Shown piece by piece: positions 1-7,984 of a stretch of 64,000 nt of DNA. The translations under genes were made by a program, and so were the position numbers. The notes under the pieces were generated by a model. It ran no database searches and was not told where the DNA came from. It saw only the letters and a list, made by a program, of their open reading frames with translations. The stretch's first letter is position 1. The number at the start of each line of letters is the position of its first letter. Source of the DNA: Teichococcus oryzae (GTDB lineage Bacteria > Pseudomonadota > Alphaproteobacteria > Acetobacterales > Acetobacteraceae); contig NZ_VUKA01000002.1 in the NCBI RefSeq assembly GCF_008386565.1, forward strand, positions 62,001 to 126,000, in the 5' to 3' direction.

Positions 1-516
1 ATCGACCCCGCCAAGGATGTGGACGGCTTCCACGCGATGAATGCCGGCAGGCTGGCCACCGGCCAGAAGGGGCTGGTGCCCTGCACGCCGAAGGGGGTGA
101 TGCATCTTCTCGCCGCCGCGCGCACGCCGGTTGCGGGCGCGCGGGCGGTGGTGCTGGGCCGCTCCAACATCGTCGGCAAGCCGATGGCGGCGCTGCTGCT
201 GGCCGCCGACGCCACCGTCACGATCGTGCATTCGCGCACCCGCGACCTCGCCAGCGAATGCCGCCGGGCGGAAATCCTGGTGGCCGCGGTCGGCCGGCCG
301 GAAATGGTGAAGGGTGACTGGATCACCGAGGGCGCCACGGTGATCGATGTGGGCATCAACCGCCTGCCGAATGGCGGGCTGGTGGGCGATGTCGATTTCG
401 CCGCCGCGCGGCAACGCGCCGCCGCCATCACCCCCGTGCCGGGCGGCGTCGGGCCGATGACCATCGCCTGCCTGCTGGAGAACACGGTGGAGGCGGCGAT
501 CGCCCGCCGCGGCTGA
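1..516 (+). CDS. folD: FolD, methylenetetrahydrofolate dehydrogenase/cyclohydrolase (5' truncated)
   Basis: C-terminal part of the bifunctional cytosolic enzyme that interconverts 5,10-methylene-, methenyl- and 10-formyl-tetrahydrofolate using NADP. The reading frame is open from the first base, so the start and the N-terminal catalytic lysine region lie outside the window. Visible are the dinucleotide-binding segment [17 protein letters not shown] and the family's closing signature PGGVGPMT followed by a short helix. About 171 codons are present of the usual 280-300. The product feeds 10-formyl-THF to PurH, encoded later in the window. The family call is secure; only the 5' end is missing. 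Confidence 0.97.
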   Translation: MDPAKDVDGFHAMNAGRLATGQKGLVPCTPKGVMHLLAAARTPVAGARAVVLGRSNIVGKPMAALLLAADATVTIVHSRTRDLASECRRAEILVAAVGRPEMVKGDWITEGATVIDVGINRLPNGGLVGDVDFAAARQRAAAITPVPGGVGPMTIACLLENTVEAAIARRG

Positions 517-640
517 CGCGGGGGCGCCCGCCGTGACGAAGCGGGAGCGCCCGGCGTCATCGCTTCTTGGCGGAACCGTCACACGATCGTAGCGTCGCTC
601 CCCTAAGCGGTCGGCCATCCGACAGGGGAATGACCATCGC

Positions 641-1465
641 ATGACCACCCGCCCGAAGCCGATCCTTGGCGCCGCCCTTGGCCTCAACGGCCTGATCACG
701 CATCGCGACTGGCTGCTGGACCGCCAGCGCGACCTGGAGCTGCAGGATTTCCATACCGCCGCCACGCTGGATGATGACTGGCGCCCGCTGGCCGAGGAAA
801 CCCGCCGGATGCTGGACGGCCATACCGGCCGGCGCGGACTGCACGGGCCGTTCTGGGGCTTCAAGATCGACAGCCACGACCCCGAGATCCGCGCCGTGGT
901 GCGCCGCCGCCTGTTGCAGGGGCTGGAATGCTGCGCCTTCCTCGGCGCCGACCAGATGGTGGTCCATTCGCCCTTCACCACCTGGGACGGCAACAACCTC
1001 GACGCCTTTCCCGGCGCCCGCGCCCAGCTGGCCGAACGGGTCCACCTGACGCTGAAGGACGTGGTCGCCCGCGCCGAAAGCCAGGGCTGCACCCTGGTGA
1101 TCGAGAACATCGAGGACACCGATCCGATGGACCGGGTGGCGCTGGCCGCCTCCTTCAACAGCCCGGCGGTGCGCGTTTCGCTCGACACGGGCCACGCGCA
1201 TTACGCGCATTGCTCCACCGGCGCCCCGCCGGTCGATTTCCATGTGCGGCTGGCCGGCGACGCGCTGCACCATGTGCATCTGCAGGACACGGATGGCCAT
1301 GCCGACCGCCACTGGGCGCCGGGCCGCGGCACCATCCTGTGGCCAAGTCTGTTCGAGGCGCTGGCCGGCATCTCCTCCAACCCGCGCCTGATCCTGGAGC
1401 TGCGCGACAAGAACACCCTGCCCGAGGCGGCGGCGCATCTGGTGAAGCTTGGCCTGGCGGAATGA
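641..1465 (+). CDS. Sugar phosphate isomerase/epimerase-like TIM-barrel protein
   Basis: 274-residue protein of the xylose isomerase-like/AP endonuclease 2 TIM-barrel superfamily. Family-typical metal-site segments are visible: MVVHSPF near the end of the third strand, LVIENIEDTDP (glutamate ligand), SLDTGHAHY (Asp/His), and HHVHLQDTDGHADRH ahead of the late LILELRD strand. Members isomerise or epimerise keto-sugars or act on related polyols, and substrate cannot be assigned from sequence. The ATG at 641 follows a purine-rich AGGGGAA about 10 nt upstream. No signal peptide, so cytosolic. It stands alone between folD and the convergent maeB, giving no pathway hint. Confidence 0.8.
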   Translation: MTTRPKPILGAALGLNGLITHRDWLLDRQRDLELQDFHTAATLDDDWRPLAEETRRMLDGHTGRRGLHGPFWGFKIDSHDPEIRAVVRRRLLQGLECCAFLGADQMVVHSPFTTWDGNNLDAFPGARAQLAERVHLTLKDVVARAESQGCTLVIENIEDTDPMDRVALAASFNSPAVRVSLDTGHAHYAHCSTGAPPVDFHVRLAGDALHHVHLQDTDGHADRHWAPGRGTILWPSLFEALAGISSNPRLILELRDKNTLPEAAAHLVKLGLAE

Positions 1466-1518
1466 GGAAGGCACCGCCGTCCCGCCGGAACGGTTGAGCC
1501 CATCCTGATGAAAAGGAG

Positions 1519-1548
1519 CACGGGGAAAGGCGGCGCCTTTTCCCCGTG
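1519..1548 (-). terminator. Intrinsic terminator of maeB
   Basis: Stem-loop with arms CACGGGGAAAGGCG and GCGCCTTTTCCCCGTG (one bulged base). Read on the minus strand it is followed by CTCCTTTTC, a modest T-run, just past the maeB stop. The plus side has no T-run, so it serves maeB. Confidence 0.6.
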
Positions 1549-1554
1549 CCGTTC

Positions 1555-3852
1555 TCAGCGCGAGATGGCCGCGTGCGCCGCGAAGCAGGCCATGTCGAGG
1601 ACCTGGTTCACGCTGCTGCCCATGTTGACGATCTGCACCGGCTTCTCCATCCCCACCAGCAGCGGCCCGATGGTGGTGGCGCTGGTCAGGAAGGGCACCG
1701 CCTTGGTCAGGATCTGCGCGGCGTGCAGCCCCGGCATCACCAGGACATTGGCCGGCCCGGTCAGGCGGCAGAAGGGGTAGAGCGCGCGCAGCTGCGGGCT
1801 GAGCGCCACATCCGCCGCCATTTCCCCATCATACTCGAAATCGGTTTCCGACTCGTCCAGCAGCCGCACCGCTTCCCGCACCGAGCCGGGGATGGTGCCA
1901 CCCGGATCGCCGAAGGTGGAGAAGGACAGGAAGGCCACGCGCGGCGTCAGCCCGAGCCGCCGCGCCTCCGCCGCCGATTGCCGCGCGATCTCGGCCAGCG
2001 TCGCCGCGTCGGGCCGCTCATGGATGGCGGTGTCGGCCACCAGCACCGTGCCGGCGCGGCGCGACAGCATCATGGTCAGGCCGAACAGCACCGTCCCCGG
2101 CGCCGTGTCGATGGCGAGCCGCACATTCTCCAGCGTGTCGCCGGTGGAGCGGGTGATGCCCGACACCATGGCATCCGCGTCGCCGGCCGCCACCATGCAG
2201 GCGGCGAAGGCGTTGCGGTCCTGGTTCACCAGCCGCTGGCAGTCGCGCAGCAGGAAGCCCTGGCGCTGCTTGCGGCCATACAGGAACTCGGCATAGCGGC
2301 GGTTGCTGTCGGACAGCCGCGCATTGTGGATCTCGATGCCTTCCGGCAGCGGGATGCCGAGGGCGGCGACGGTGGCGTTGATGCGGTCCTCCCGCCCCAC
2401 CAGCACCGGCGTGCCATAGCCCGCCTGGCGGTAGGCGATGGCGGCGCGGATCACCTTTTCCTCCTCGCCCTCGGCGAAGACCACCTTGCGCGGATTGGCC
2501 TTCAGGCGCTCGGTGATGGTTTCCAGCGCCGAGATGCCGGCATCCAGCCGCCCGGCCAGCTCCCGCGCATAACGGTGCAGGTCGGGGATCGGCTTGCGCG
2601 CCACGCCGCTTTCCATCGCGGCCCTGGCCACGGCGGGGGAAACGCGGGCGATCAGCCGCGGGTCGAAGGCGTGCGGGATGATGTATTCCGGGCCGAAGCG
2701 CAGGCCGCTGCCGCCGCCGGCGCCGGCCACCTCCTCCGGCACGTCCTCGCGCGCCAGCATGGCCAGCGCCTCGGCCGCCGCCACCTTCATCGCGTCATTG
2801 ATGGTGGAGGCGCGGACATCGAGCGCGCCGCGGAAGATGAAGGGGAAGCCCAGGACGTTGTTCACCTGGTTCGGGTAGTCGGAGCGGCCGGTGGCGATGA
2901 TCACGTCCGGCCGCACCGCCCGCGCCTCGTCCGGCGTGATCTCGGGGTCGGGGTTGGCCATGGCGAAGATGATCGGGTTGGGCGCCATGGAGCGCACCAT
3001 CTCCGCCGTCACCGCGCCCTTGGCGGACAGGCCGAAGAACGCGTCGGCGCCGCTCATCGCCTGCGCCAGGGTGCGATGGTCGGTGGCGACGGCATAGGCC
3101 GACTTCCACTGGTTCATGCCCTCGGCGCGGCCGCGATACAGCACGCCCTTGGTGTCGCACATGATGATGTGCTCGGGCCGCATGCCCATGGCGCGCACCA
3201 GCTCGGCGCAGGCAATGGCGGCGGAGCCGGCGCCGTTGATGACGAGGCGCGTGTCCTTCAGCGCCCGCCCCGTCAGGTGGCAGGCATTGATCAGCCCGGC
3301 GGCGGCGACGATGGCGGTGCCGTGCTGGTCGTCATGGAACACCGGGATGTCCATCAGCTCGCGCAGGCGCTGCTCGATGACGAAGCATTCGGGCGCCTTG
3401 ATGTCCTCCAGGTTGATGCCGCCGAAGGACGGGCCGAGATAGCGCACGGCGTTGATGAAGGCGTCCGTGTCCTCGGTGTCCACGCACAGGTCGATCGAAT
3501 CGACATCGGCGAAGCGCTTGAACAGCGCCGCCTTGCCCTCCATCACCGGCTTGCCCGCCAGCGCGCCCAGATTGCCGAGGCCCAGCACCGCCGTGCCGTT
3601 GGAGATCACCGCCACCATGTTGCCCTTGGCCGTGTAGTCATAGGCCAGGGACGGGTCGCGATGGATGTGCAGGCAGGGCTCGGCCACGCCGGGCGAATAA
3701 GCGAGGCTGAGGTCGCGCGCCGTGGTCAGCGGCTTGGTGAGCCGGATTTCCAGCTTTCCCGGCTTGCCCTCGGAATGCAGCGCCAGGGCTTCCTCGGCGG
3801 TGATGCGCGCGGTGCGCGTGTCACCCATCGGCGTCGTCTTGGTATCGTCCAC
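1555..3852 (-). CDS. maeB: NADP-dependent malic enzyme with C-terminal phosphotransacetylase-like domain
   Basis: Converts malate to pyruvate and CO2 with NADP, linking the TCA cycle to gluconeogenesis and NADPH supply; cytosolic. The malic domain occupies about residues 10-420, with [10 protein letters not shown], the acidic metal-site region [10 protein letters not shown] and the nucleotide-binding [10 protein letters not shown]. Residues from about 435 to 765 form the PTA-like domain ([15 protein letters not shown] onward) seen in bacterial MaeB, where it is usually regulatory, responding to acetyl-CoA. The start is GTG at 3852 with GGGAG upstream; the internal ATG at 3828 has no Shine-Dalgarno. 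Length is typical. In other Alphaproteobacteria this gene is often close to mutS, as here. Confidence 0.97.
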   Translation of the reverse strand: MDDTKTTPMGDTRTARITAEEALALHSEGKPGKLEIRLTKPLTTARDLSLAYSPGVAEPCLHIHRDPSLAYDYTAKGNMVAVISNGTAVLGLGNLGALAGKPVMEGKAALFKRFADVDSIDLCVDTEDTDAFINAVRYLGPSFGGINLEDIKAPECFVIEQRLRELMDIPVFHDDQHGTAIVAAAGLINACHLTGRALKDTRLVINGAGSAAIACAELVRAMGMRPEHIIMCDTKGVLYRGRAEGMNQWKSAYAVATDHRTLAQAMSGADAFFGLSAKGAVTAEMVRSMAPNPIIFAMANPDPEITPDEARAVRPDVIIATGRSDYPNQVNNVLGFPFIFRGALDVRASTINDAMKVAAAEALAMLAREDVPEEVAGAGGGSGLRFGPEYIIPHAFDPRLIARVSPAVARAAMESGVARKPIPDLHRYARELAGRLDAGISALETITERLKANPRKVVFAEGEEEKVIRAAIAYRQAGYGTPVLVGREDRINATVAALGIPLPEGIEIHNARLSDSNRRYAEFLYGRKQRQGFLLRDCQRLVNQDRNAFAACMVAAGDADAMVSGITRSTGDTLENVRLAIDTAPGTVLFGLTMMLSRRAGTVLVADTAIHERPDAATLAEIARQSAAEARRLGLTPRVAFLSFSTFGDPGGTIPGSVREAVRLLDESETDFEYDGEMAADVALSPQLRALYPFCRLTGPANVLVMPGLHAAQILTKAVPFLTSATTIGPLLVGMEKPVQIVNMGSSVNQVLDMACFAAHAAISR

Positions 3853-3973
3853 GGTGTCACGGCTCCCGAGCGTTCAAGGGTTCTTTTATGTCGGGATGCG
3901 GCGCCGCCGGAAACCCACTCATCTCGCGCCTGCGAACAGGCTTAAGCTTCTGTTTTCCGGGTCATTTTCGGAT

Positions 3974-3994
3974 ATTAACCACATCATGGTTAAT
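3974..3994. promoter_or_regulatory. 8-bp-arm inverted repeat upstream of maeB (CtrA-like half-sites)
   Basis: Perfect inverted repeat ATTAACCA-CATCA-TGGTTAAT in a locally AT-rich stretch about 120 bp upstream of the maeB start, in the gap 3853-4143 that otherwise holds no gene. The half-site TTAACCA/TTAACCAT resembles the alphaproteobacterial CtrA half-site, but the two copies are inverted with an 11-bp gap between TTAA cores rather than the usual direct 6-7 bp, so identity is open. The repeat is seen directly; an operator role is inferred. Confidence 0.45.
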
Positions 3995-4117
3995 CCGTCG
4001 CTCGACTTTGTCGGAGGGCCGGGACGCCGCTTCGGGCGCCCCGGCGCAACCGCAGGACGCATGAAGCGGCCCGCCCTCGCCCGGGCGGCGCCGCTCCATG
4101 CCAAGCGGACCCCCAGG

Positions 4118-4147
4118 CCCGGCTGAACTCAGCCCGGCTGAACTCAG
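4118..4147. repeat. Perfect 15-bp tandem duplication overlapping a stop codon
   Basis: The unit CCCGGCTGAACTCAG occurs twice head to tail (4118-4132 and 4133-4147). The stop codon of the minus-strand solute-binding protein gene sits in the second copy, so the first copy carries a duplicate of the gene's last bases and stop. Confidence 0.85.
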
Positions 4148-5733
4148 GCCCGGCGGATATTCCAGGGATAAGGCGCGGTACCTTCCAGCAGGCCGGTCAG
4201 GTCCGAGCGGAAGGCGGTGCGGATGGTGAACCGGCCGAGCGGCACCGTGGCCACCTCTTCCAGCGCCAGCCGGCCCAGCTCGGCGGCCGCCTTCTTCTGC
4301 GCCGCCTCGTCGGAGGCCTGGATCCATTCCTGGGTCAGCGCCTCGGCCCGGTCGCTCTTGTACCAGCCGAACCAGCCCTTCTCGCCCTGGCCGCGCACCA
4401 GGGGCGACATGGCGGGATTGCCATAGACGGTGGACGGGCCAGTGGTGTGGAAGATGCTCCAGCCGCCCTTCTCCACCGGCTCGCGCGAGTTGCGGCGCTG
4501 GATCACCGTGCCCCAGTCGCTTTCCATCAGGTCCACATTCATGCCGATCTGCGACAGCGCGTCCGCCGTCACCTGGCCGAGCGGCCCGATATCGGGGAAG
4601 TCGGTCGGGTTGATGATGGCGACCTTCTGCCCGGCATAGCCGGCTTCCTTCAGCATCGCCTTCGCGCGGGCGAGGTCGCCCGGCATCAGGTCCTTGTTGT
4701 CCGCGTAATAGGGCGTGTTCTTCGGCCAGATCGACAGGGATTCGCCCCAGGTCGAGCTGTCATCGCCCTGCGCCGCGCGCATGTAGTTTTCCTGGATCAC
4801 CGAGGTGAGCACGGCGCGGCGCATCTTCACGTCGTTGAAGGGCGGGTGCAGGCAGTTCAGCCGCGCCAGCGCCATGCGGCCGGTGGTGTCCAGCACCTCG
4901 CGCCGGATGTTCTTGTTGCGCGCCAGCATGGGCTGCAAATCGGCCAGCGGGCGCTCCCACCAATCCACCTCCCCGTTCATCAGCGCGCCGGCGGCGGTGG
5001 AGGGATCGGTGATGATGTTCCATTCGATGCGGCGGAAATGCGCCACCTTGGCGCCGCTGCCCCAGTCCGGCGCTTCCTGGCGCGGCACATAGCCATCGAA
5101 CTTCTCATAGGCGACGCGGCTGCCCGAGTTGAACTCGTTGGCCAGGAACCGGTAGGGGCCGGAGCCCACCATCTCGGTGATCGCCTTGGTGGAATCGGTC
5201 TGCGCCAGGCGCTCGGGCATGATGAAGGCGCAGTTGGTTTCCTTGCCCAGCGCCGCCAGCAGCAGCGGGAAGGGCCGGTTGAGGCGGATCTCGAAGGTCC
5301 GGTCATCCACCACGCGCCATTCCTCGGCGACCGCGGCGACCAGCTGGCCGAACTGGTCGCGCACCGCCCAGCGCTTCAGGCTGGCGATGCAGTCGGCGGC
5401 GCGCACCGGCTCGTTGTCATGGAACTTCAGGCCGGGGCGCAGGCGGATGCGCCAGGTCTTGCCGTCATCCGACACCTCGTGCCCTTCCGCCATCTGCGGC
5501 TGGCTTTGTCCCTTGGAGTCGACGGCATAGAGCGTGTCGAAGACGTAATAGCCGTGATTGCCGGTGACGGTGGCGGTGGTCCAGATCGGATCCAGCGCGG
5601 CTAGGTTCGCCTGCGGGATGAAGCGCAGCGTGGTGGCGGCGCTGTTCTGGCTCAGCGCCGGCCGGGAAAGTGCCGGAAGGAACGGCGCGGCGGCAACGGC
5701 CCCGAGCAGGGTGCGTCGGTTGAGCGAGGACAT
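4144..5733 (-). CDS. ABC transporter substrate-binding protein, family 5 (peptide/opine/nickel type)
   Basis: 529-residue periplasmic binding protein of the SBP_bac_5 (DppA/OppA) family, which captures peptides or other solutes for an ABC importer. It begins with a Tat-like leader (NRRTLLGAVAAAPFLPAL) and a probable cleavage region near ALSQNS. The family core follows: PQMAEGHEVSDDGKTWRIRL, then LRPGLKFHDNEPV, and the usual C-terminal lobe. The start at 5733 is chosen because AAGGGAG lies 6-7 nt upstream; an in-frame upstream start would precede the leader. No permease or ATPase gene is adjacent, and a second binding protein of the same family lies just upstream. Substrate unknown. Confidence 0.9.
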   Translation of the reverse strand: MSSLNRRTLLGAVAAAPFLPALSRPALSQNSAATTLRFIPQANLAALDPIWTTATVTGNHGYYVFDTLYAVDSKGQSQPQMAEGHEVSDDGKTWRIRLRPGLKFHDNEPVRAADCIASLKRWAVRDQFGQLVAAVAEEWRVVDDRTFEIRLNRPFPLLLAALGKETNCAFIMPERLAQTDSTKAITEMVGSGPYRFLANEFNSGSRVAYEKFDGYVPRQEAPDWGSGAKVAHFRRIEWNIITDPSTAAGALMNGEVDWWERPLADLQPMLARNKNIRREVLDTTGRMALARLNCLHPPFNDVKMRRAVLTSVIQENYMRAAQGDDSSTWGESLSIWPKNTPYYADNKDLMPGDLARAKAMLKEAGYAGQKVAIINPTDFPDIGPLGQVTADALSQIGMNVDLMESDWGTVIQRRNSREPVEKGGWSIFHTTGPSTVYGNPAMSPLVRGQGEKGWFGWYKSDRAEALTQEWIQASDEAAQKKAAAELGRLALEEVATVPLGRFTIRTAFRSDLTGLLEGTAPYPWNIRRA

Positions 5734-5847
5734 CGAAGGGCTCCCTTGGTCGTGCCGGCGCCTGAAGCTGCCGCCGGGCGCCGGCACGATAGGGACTTGC
5801 CCACCTTCCGCAAGCCGGGGGCGCGGGGCGCGCCCGGCCGGCGGGCG

Positions 5848-7452
5848 CTACTTCTTGGACACGCGGTCGAAATAGGTGGCGAAGCCGTTCCAGCTCCAAT
5901 CCTGCACCGTGTCGCGCACGCCGGCGACATAGATGGTCTGGAACAGGAAGGCGGCGGGACCGCGCTGCATCATGTCGCGCTGCAACTGCTGATACATCGC
6001 GGCGCGCTTCGCCTCGTCACGCTCCATCAGCGCGGCCTCGACCTGGCGGTTGGCGGCCTCGTCCTGGAAGGCGGCGCGCCAGGAGGGGAATTGCGTCAGC
6101 CGCGCCTCGGCCCGGTTGTCCGGGTTGTAGATCAGGCGGGACGCATTGGCGTGCGCGTCCGGCATGCCGGCGCCCCAGCCCAGCAGCGCGCTCTGGAACT
6201 CGCGCCCGCGATGTTTGGCGAAAAGCTGCGCATTGGCCATCTGCTCCAGCCGGATCCGCACGCCCACCTTGGCGGCGTTGTTCTGGATGTTCTGCGCGAT
6301 CGGCGCGGCATAGGGATGGCTGCCGATGATCATGGTGGTTTCGAAGCCATCCGGGTGGCCGGCTTCCGCCAGCAGCGCCCTGGCCTTCTCGATGTCGAGG
6401 CTGAAGGGCTGGCCTTCCTTCTCGTCCAGCGCGCCGAAGGAGCCGAGCGGCACGAAGCTGGCGCGCGGCACGCCGTCAAAGGCCATCACGCTGCTCGCCA
6501 GCCCCTGGTAGTCCACCAGGTAGCGCATGGCGAGGCGCACCTTCTCCTTCGCCATCACCGGATCGGCGCTGTTGAAGCCCCAATAGAACAGCGTCGGCTT
6601 GCGGGTGCGCTCCAGCCGCACGCCGGGGGCGCTCTCCAGCGCCCGCATGTCCTCGGGCGTCAGGTTGCGGGCCACGTCGATGTCGCCCTTTTCCAGCAGC
6701 AGGCGCTGGGTGCCGGCCTCGGCCACGTGGCGGATGATGATGCGGCGGAGCTTTGGCGCCGGGCCCCAATGGCCCTTGTTCGCTTCCAGCACCACGACCT
6801 CTCCCGAATTCCACTGCCGCAGGCGGTAGGGGCCGACGCATTCGGTGCGGGTGGCGAGCCAGCGATTGCCCAGGTCGCCATTGTTCTCGTTGGCGGTGAG
6901 GGTCTTGCGGTCCAGCAGGGCGGACACCCGGTTGGCGGCGATGGCCTGCAGGATCAGCCCCGGCGGATAGGGCTTGTCCAGTTCCAGCACCACGCTGCGC
7001 TCATCCGGCGCGGTGATGCGCTGTTCCACATTGTCCCTGGTGAAGCCGTAATCGGTGAGCTGCGCCGCATTGCCGAAGTTCAGCTTCACCACGCGCTGCA
7101 TCGACCAGGCGAGGTCCTGCGCCGTGGCGCGGCGGCCATCGGGAAAGGCCAGCCCCTCGCGCAGGTGGAAGGTGACGCGCAGCCCGTCCTCCGACACATC
7201 CCACCGCTCGGCCAGGGCGGGGATCACCCTGGATTCGTCGGCCGGATCGAAATTGGCGAGGAAGTCGCAGGTGTTGCCGAAGATCTCGTTGGTGACGACC
7301 TCGGCGATCTGCGCCGGGTCGAAGGTCGAGATGGCGTCGATGTTCCAGGCCACGACCAGCGCGTCGCGCGGCGTGGCCGCCTGGGCGGGGGCGGCGAGGC
7401 CCACGGCCAGGGCCGCCGCGCCAGCCAGGTTGAGGAGGAGGTGACGGGGCAT
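5848..7452 (-). CDS. ABC transporter substrate-binding protein, family 5 (second copy)
   Basis: 534-residue periplasmic solute-binding protein of the same SBP_bac_5 family as its downstream neighbour. A Sec signal peptide (MPRHLLLNLAGAAALAVGLA...) ends at AQA-ATPRD. Family segments include VIPALAERWDVSEDGLRVTFHLREGLAF and DKPYPPGLILQA. The ATG at 7452 has AAGGAAG 7 nt upstream; earlier in-frame starts would spoil the signal peptide. The two proteins are clearly diverged paralogues, not a recent duplication. Neither is accompanied by membrane components, so they may serve a transporter encoded elsewhere. Confidence 0.9.
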   Translation of the reverse strand: MPRHLLLNLAGAAALAVGLAAPAQAATPRDALVVAWNIDAISTFDPAQIAEVVTNEIFGNTCDFLANFDPADESRVIPALAERWDVSEDGLRVTFHLREGLAFPDGRRATAQDLAWSMQRVVKLNFGNAAQLTDYGFTRDNVEQRITAPDERSVVLELDKPYPPGLILQAIAANRVSALLDRKTLTANENNGDLGNRWLATRTECVGPYRLRQWNSGEVVVLEANKGHWGPAPKLRRIIIRHVAEAGTQRLLLEKGDIDVARNLTPEDMRALESAPGVRLERTRKPTLFYWGFNSADPVMAKEKVRLAMRYLVDYQGLASSVMAFDGVPRASFVPLGSFGALDEKEGQPFSLDIEKARALLAEAGHPDGFETTMIIGSHPYAAPIAQNIQNNAAKVGVRIRLEQMANAQLFAKHRGREFQSALLGWGAGMPDAHANASRLIYNPDNRAEARLTQFPSWRAAFQDEAANRQVEAALMERDEAKRAAMYQQLQRDMMQRGPAAFLFQTIYVAGVRDTVQDWSWNGFATYFDRVSKK

Positions 7453-7573
7453 CGGGCGCTTCCTTTTGGCGGAGGGTCGGCAAACCATAAAACCGGACGG
7501 CGCGGCGGGGAACCGCCCGCGCGGGCGGGCGATCCGGACAGGGCCGCCGCCGCCGCGAGGCAGCCCCGCGCGC

Positions 7574-7852
7574 TCAGTCCGCGGCTGCCCTGCGCCGCTC
7601 CTTGAGCCCTTTCCAGATGCCGATCCCGCTGATCGTGATCCAGAAGAACTCCATCAATGCGGAGGCGAAGTTGAAATTGAAGTAAAGCGAGAAAGCGATG
7701 AGCAATGCCCCGACCAGATTGACGACGGGGAAAACCAGGTCCTCGGAATTGAGAAGCCTCGCCTGGGTGGCGAAATAGGCGCAAACAATGATGAGCGTGC
7801 CTGTTGAACCCACGAGGTCCACATAGGTGAGGTTGCTGAGCACCCCGTTCAT
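7574..7852 (-). CDS. Small three-helix membrane protein (CBU_0592-like family)
   Basis: 92-residue integral membrane protein with three predicted helices: about residues 14-33 (GTLIIVCAYFATQARLL), 38-60 (VFPVVNLVGALLIAFSLYF) and 64-84 (SALMEFFWITISGIGIW), ending in a basic tail. The NxxGAxLIAxSLYFxFNxxSxxME pattern matches small uncharacterised proteins grouped as CBU_0592-like. The ATG at 7852 has CCGGAG upstream; a GTG at 7891 is the alternative. The DNA is visibly less GC-rich than its flanks, which could reflect transfer or only membrane-protein codon needs. Function unknown. Confidence 0.7.
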   Translation of the reverse strand: MNGVLSNLTYVDLVGSTGTLIIVCAYFATQARLLNSEDLVFPVVNLVGALLIAFSLYFNFNFASALMEFFWITISGIGIWKGLKERRRAAAD

Positions 7853-7984
7853 GCGGGGCTCCGGATGGCTGACATGGGCCTTTCCTAGCACCTCGCGGCC
7901 TTGCGGTCAGCGGAAGGGCGCGCACGGCGCCAGGCCGCCGCGCCGATTTCACCTGTCCGGGATCTGCTCTAGGAAGGGCGCGTG

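Noticed and set aside
1546..3945. 799-codon open frame on the plus strand opposite maeB
   Set aside because: Shadow of a GC-rich gene: its product is Arg/Gly/His-rich without domains, while the opposite strand encodes a textbook MaeB.
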